6,996 nt of DNA from an uncultured Clostridia bacterium (GTDB taxonomy: Bacteria > Bacillota > Clostridia > Christensenellales > UBA3700). The notes beneath the pieces are model-generated. The model was not told the origin of the DNA. It saw only the letters and a program-made list of their open reading frames with translations, and ran no database searches. Location: the NCBI GenBank assembly GCA_946623205.1, contig CAMOQV010000061.1, positions 1-6,996 of the forward strand, read 5' to 3'. Every line of letters starts with the position of its first letter. Positions within the stretch are counted from its first letter, which is position 1. The translations under genes and the position numbers were made by a program. Below, piece after piece: positions 6,008-6,996 of the stretch.

Positions 6008-6035
6008 ACACAAACGATTCTATCTATGATAGAAT
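6005..6035 (+). promoter_or_regulatory. Promoter of the beta-CASP MBL gene
   Basis: -35 TTTACA (6005-6010) and -10 TAGAAT (6030-6035) separated by 19 bp, with an extended -10 TG (6027-6028, giving TGATAGAAT). This is the same architecture as the dUTPase promoter (19-bp spacer plus TGA before the -10). Predicted start is near 6042, leaving a leader of about 17 nt. Confidence 0.6.
6017..6035. repeat. Perfect dyad over the -10 box (operator candidate)
   Basis: ATTCTATC (6017-6024) and GATAGAAT (6028-6035) form a perfect 8-bp inverted repeat around TAT. The right arm contains the -10 box and the dyad ends before the predicted start of transcription, so it is more likely a protein binding site than an RNA hairpin. 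No T-run follows, so it is not a terminator. Confidence 0.55.
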
Positions 6036-6058
6036 ATAAGTGTATTGAAGGGGGTTCA

Positions 6059-6996
6059 ATGAAGATTTCATTTTTAGGCGCAGCAAGACAGGTTACTGGT
6101 AGCTGCTTTTTACTAGAAGGATTAGGACAAAAAATACTTATTGATTGTGGTATGGCCCAAGGCCCAGACTTATTTGAAAGACAAACTCTTTCGGTTTTCC
6201 CACCAGACATTGATTGTGTACTTCTAACTCACGCGCATATTGACCATAGTGGTTTATTGCCACTTTTATGTTCAACTGGATTTAGAGGTGTTATTCACAC
6301 AACATCTGCAACAAAACGTCTTTGCGACATTATGTTAAAAGATGCTGGACACATTCAGGAGATGGAAACAGAATGGGATAACAAAAAGGCTATGAGAAAT
6401 AATGAAGAATTATCTGAGCCTTTGTATACTGTTCAAGATGCTGAAAATGCGATGAAGTATTTTAGAACTCACGAATATGAAGAAGAGTTTGCACTTGGAA
6501 ATGGAAACATAATTGTTAAATTCTGTGATGCCGGCCATATCTTAGGTTCTGCCCATATCGTAATTAGATATGTAGAAGATGGAGAAGAAAAGACATTACT
6601 ATTCTCTGGAGATATTGGAAATACTCATAGACCAATGATTAACAATCCAACTCCAATTAAACATGCTGATTATGTAATTATGGAATCAACTTATGGAGAT
6701 AGAGACCATGAACAATTAATCGATTCTGTTGCTACTCTTGCAAATATATTTAGAGAAACATTTGCAAAAGGCGGCAATGTTGTTATTCCATCATTTGCCG
6801 TTGGTAGAACTCAAGAACTTTTGTATTACATTCGTCAAATCAAGGAAAAGAATCTAGTTAAACAACATCCTAATTTTAAAGTTTATCTAGATAGCCCTCT
6901 TGCTATTGAAGCAACAAACATCTTCGAAAATATTGGAAAACAATATTATGATGAAGAAGCTCTAGCTTTAATCAAGAAAGGCATAAACCCAATATC
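6059..6996 (+). CDS. Beta-CASP metallo-beta-lactamase-fold protein (CPSF73/RNase-like), 3' end outside the window
   Basis: The first 312 residues are present; the reading frame is still open at the window edge. Bacterial relatives are about 500-550 aa, so roughly 60% is seen. The family comprises Zn-dependent RNA-processing nucleases related to CPSF73/Ysh1 and to RNase J, acting in the cytosol. Seen: MKISFLGAARQVTGSCFLL with IDCG (28-31, D29), zinc motif THAHIDHSG (57-65; H58, H60, D62, H63), GHILGSA (159-165, H160), FSGDIG (182-187, D185), then MESTYGDRDH (208-217, E209), which opens the beta-CASP region, and IPSFAVGRTQELLYYI (243-258). The opening GAARQVTGSCFLL type is that of the CPSF73-like branch rather than RNase J. 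Motifs B and C and any KH domain lie beyond the edge. AAGGGGG (6048-6054) stands 4 nt before the ATG; the only upstream ATG in the short leader region lies before the predicted transcript. Own promoter, after a strong terminator. Exact RNA substrate unknown. Confidence 0.92.
   Translation, partial: MKISFLGAARQVTGSCFLLEGLGQKILIDCGMAQGPDLFERQTLSVFPPDIDCVLLTHAHIDHSGLLPLLCSTGFRGVIHTTSATKRLCDIMLKDAGHIQEMETEWDNKKAMRNNEELSEPLYTVQDAENAMKYFRTHEYEEEFALGNGNIIVKFCDAGHILGSAHIVIRYVEDGEEKTLLFSGDIGNTHRPMINNPTPIKHADYVIMESTYGDRDHEQLIDSVATLANIFRETFAKGGNVVIPSFAVGRTQELLYYIRQIKEKNLVKQHPNFKVYLDSPLAIEATNIFENIGKQYYDEEALALIKKGINPI

Noticed and set aside
5962..6210. Minus-strand open frame spanning the terminator and the start of the beta-CASP gene
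   Set aside because: It runs through a perfect terminator hairpin and opposite the conserved MBL N-terminus, so it is a shadow.
1..6996. Mollicutes-type reassignment of TGA to tryptophan
   Set aside because: Conserved tryptophans in the recognised proteins are TGG, and the frames are complete without reading through TGA.
1..6996. Mobile element, phage region, CRISPR array or tRNA/rRNA gene
   Set aside because: No transposase, integrase, spaced repeats, target-site duplications or structured RNA genes were seen; all genes are intact cellular families with their own signals.

Overview
The window is AT-rich DNA with AGA-dominated arginine codons, strong Shine-Dalgarno (SD) sites, sigma-A-type promoters and intrinsic terminators. 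Together with the protein families present, this points to a low-GC Bacillota, plausibly a gut-dwelling lineage of Clostridia or Erysipelotrichia/Mollicutes type. That placement is inference: there is no rRNA or other marker here. All complete genes stop with TAA or TAG, and tryptophan is encoded by TGG, so nothing suggests a non-standard code.

Layout from left to right: (1) 10-1620, minus strand, a GH27 alpha-galactosidase-like glycosidase with a beta-rich domain inserted between its two catalytic aspartates. (2) 1621-1700, a compact divergent promoter region. (3) 1701-2207, plus strand, a dUTPase. (4) 2208-2257, a convergent junction with a terminator hairpin. (5) 2258-4240, minus strand, transketolase. 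(6) 4241-4467, a 227-bp divergent intergenic region with a transketolase promoter, two dyads, a small CG-alternating patch, phased T-tracts and a strong promoter for the next gene. (7) 4468-5955, plus strand, a UPF0371/DUF1846 protein of unknown function. (8) 5956-6058, a strong terminator running into the next promoter. (9) 6059 to the window end, plus strand, a beta-CASP metallo-beta-lactamase-fold protein (CPSF73/RNase-like), cut by the window edge.

The genes look like independently transcribed housekeeping and metabolic units rather than one operon: each complete gene has its own promoter, and strands alternate. The glycosidase would release galactose-type sugars from oligosaccharides, transketolase runs the non-oxidative pentose phosphate pathway, dUTPase protects the dNTP pool and supplies dUMP, and the beta-CASP protein probably acts on RNA. 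I found no phage, transposon, CRISPR or tRNA/rRNA features and no convincing undescribed multi-gene system. The features most worth a second look are the interlocked divergent promoters at 1641-1682, the recurrent very short predicted leaders with the SD at the 5' end, the dyad over the -10 region of the beta-CASP gene, the N-terminal CPxC segment of the glycosidase, and the DUF1846 protein itself.
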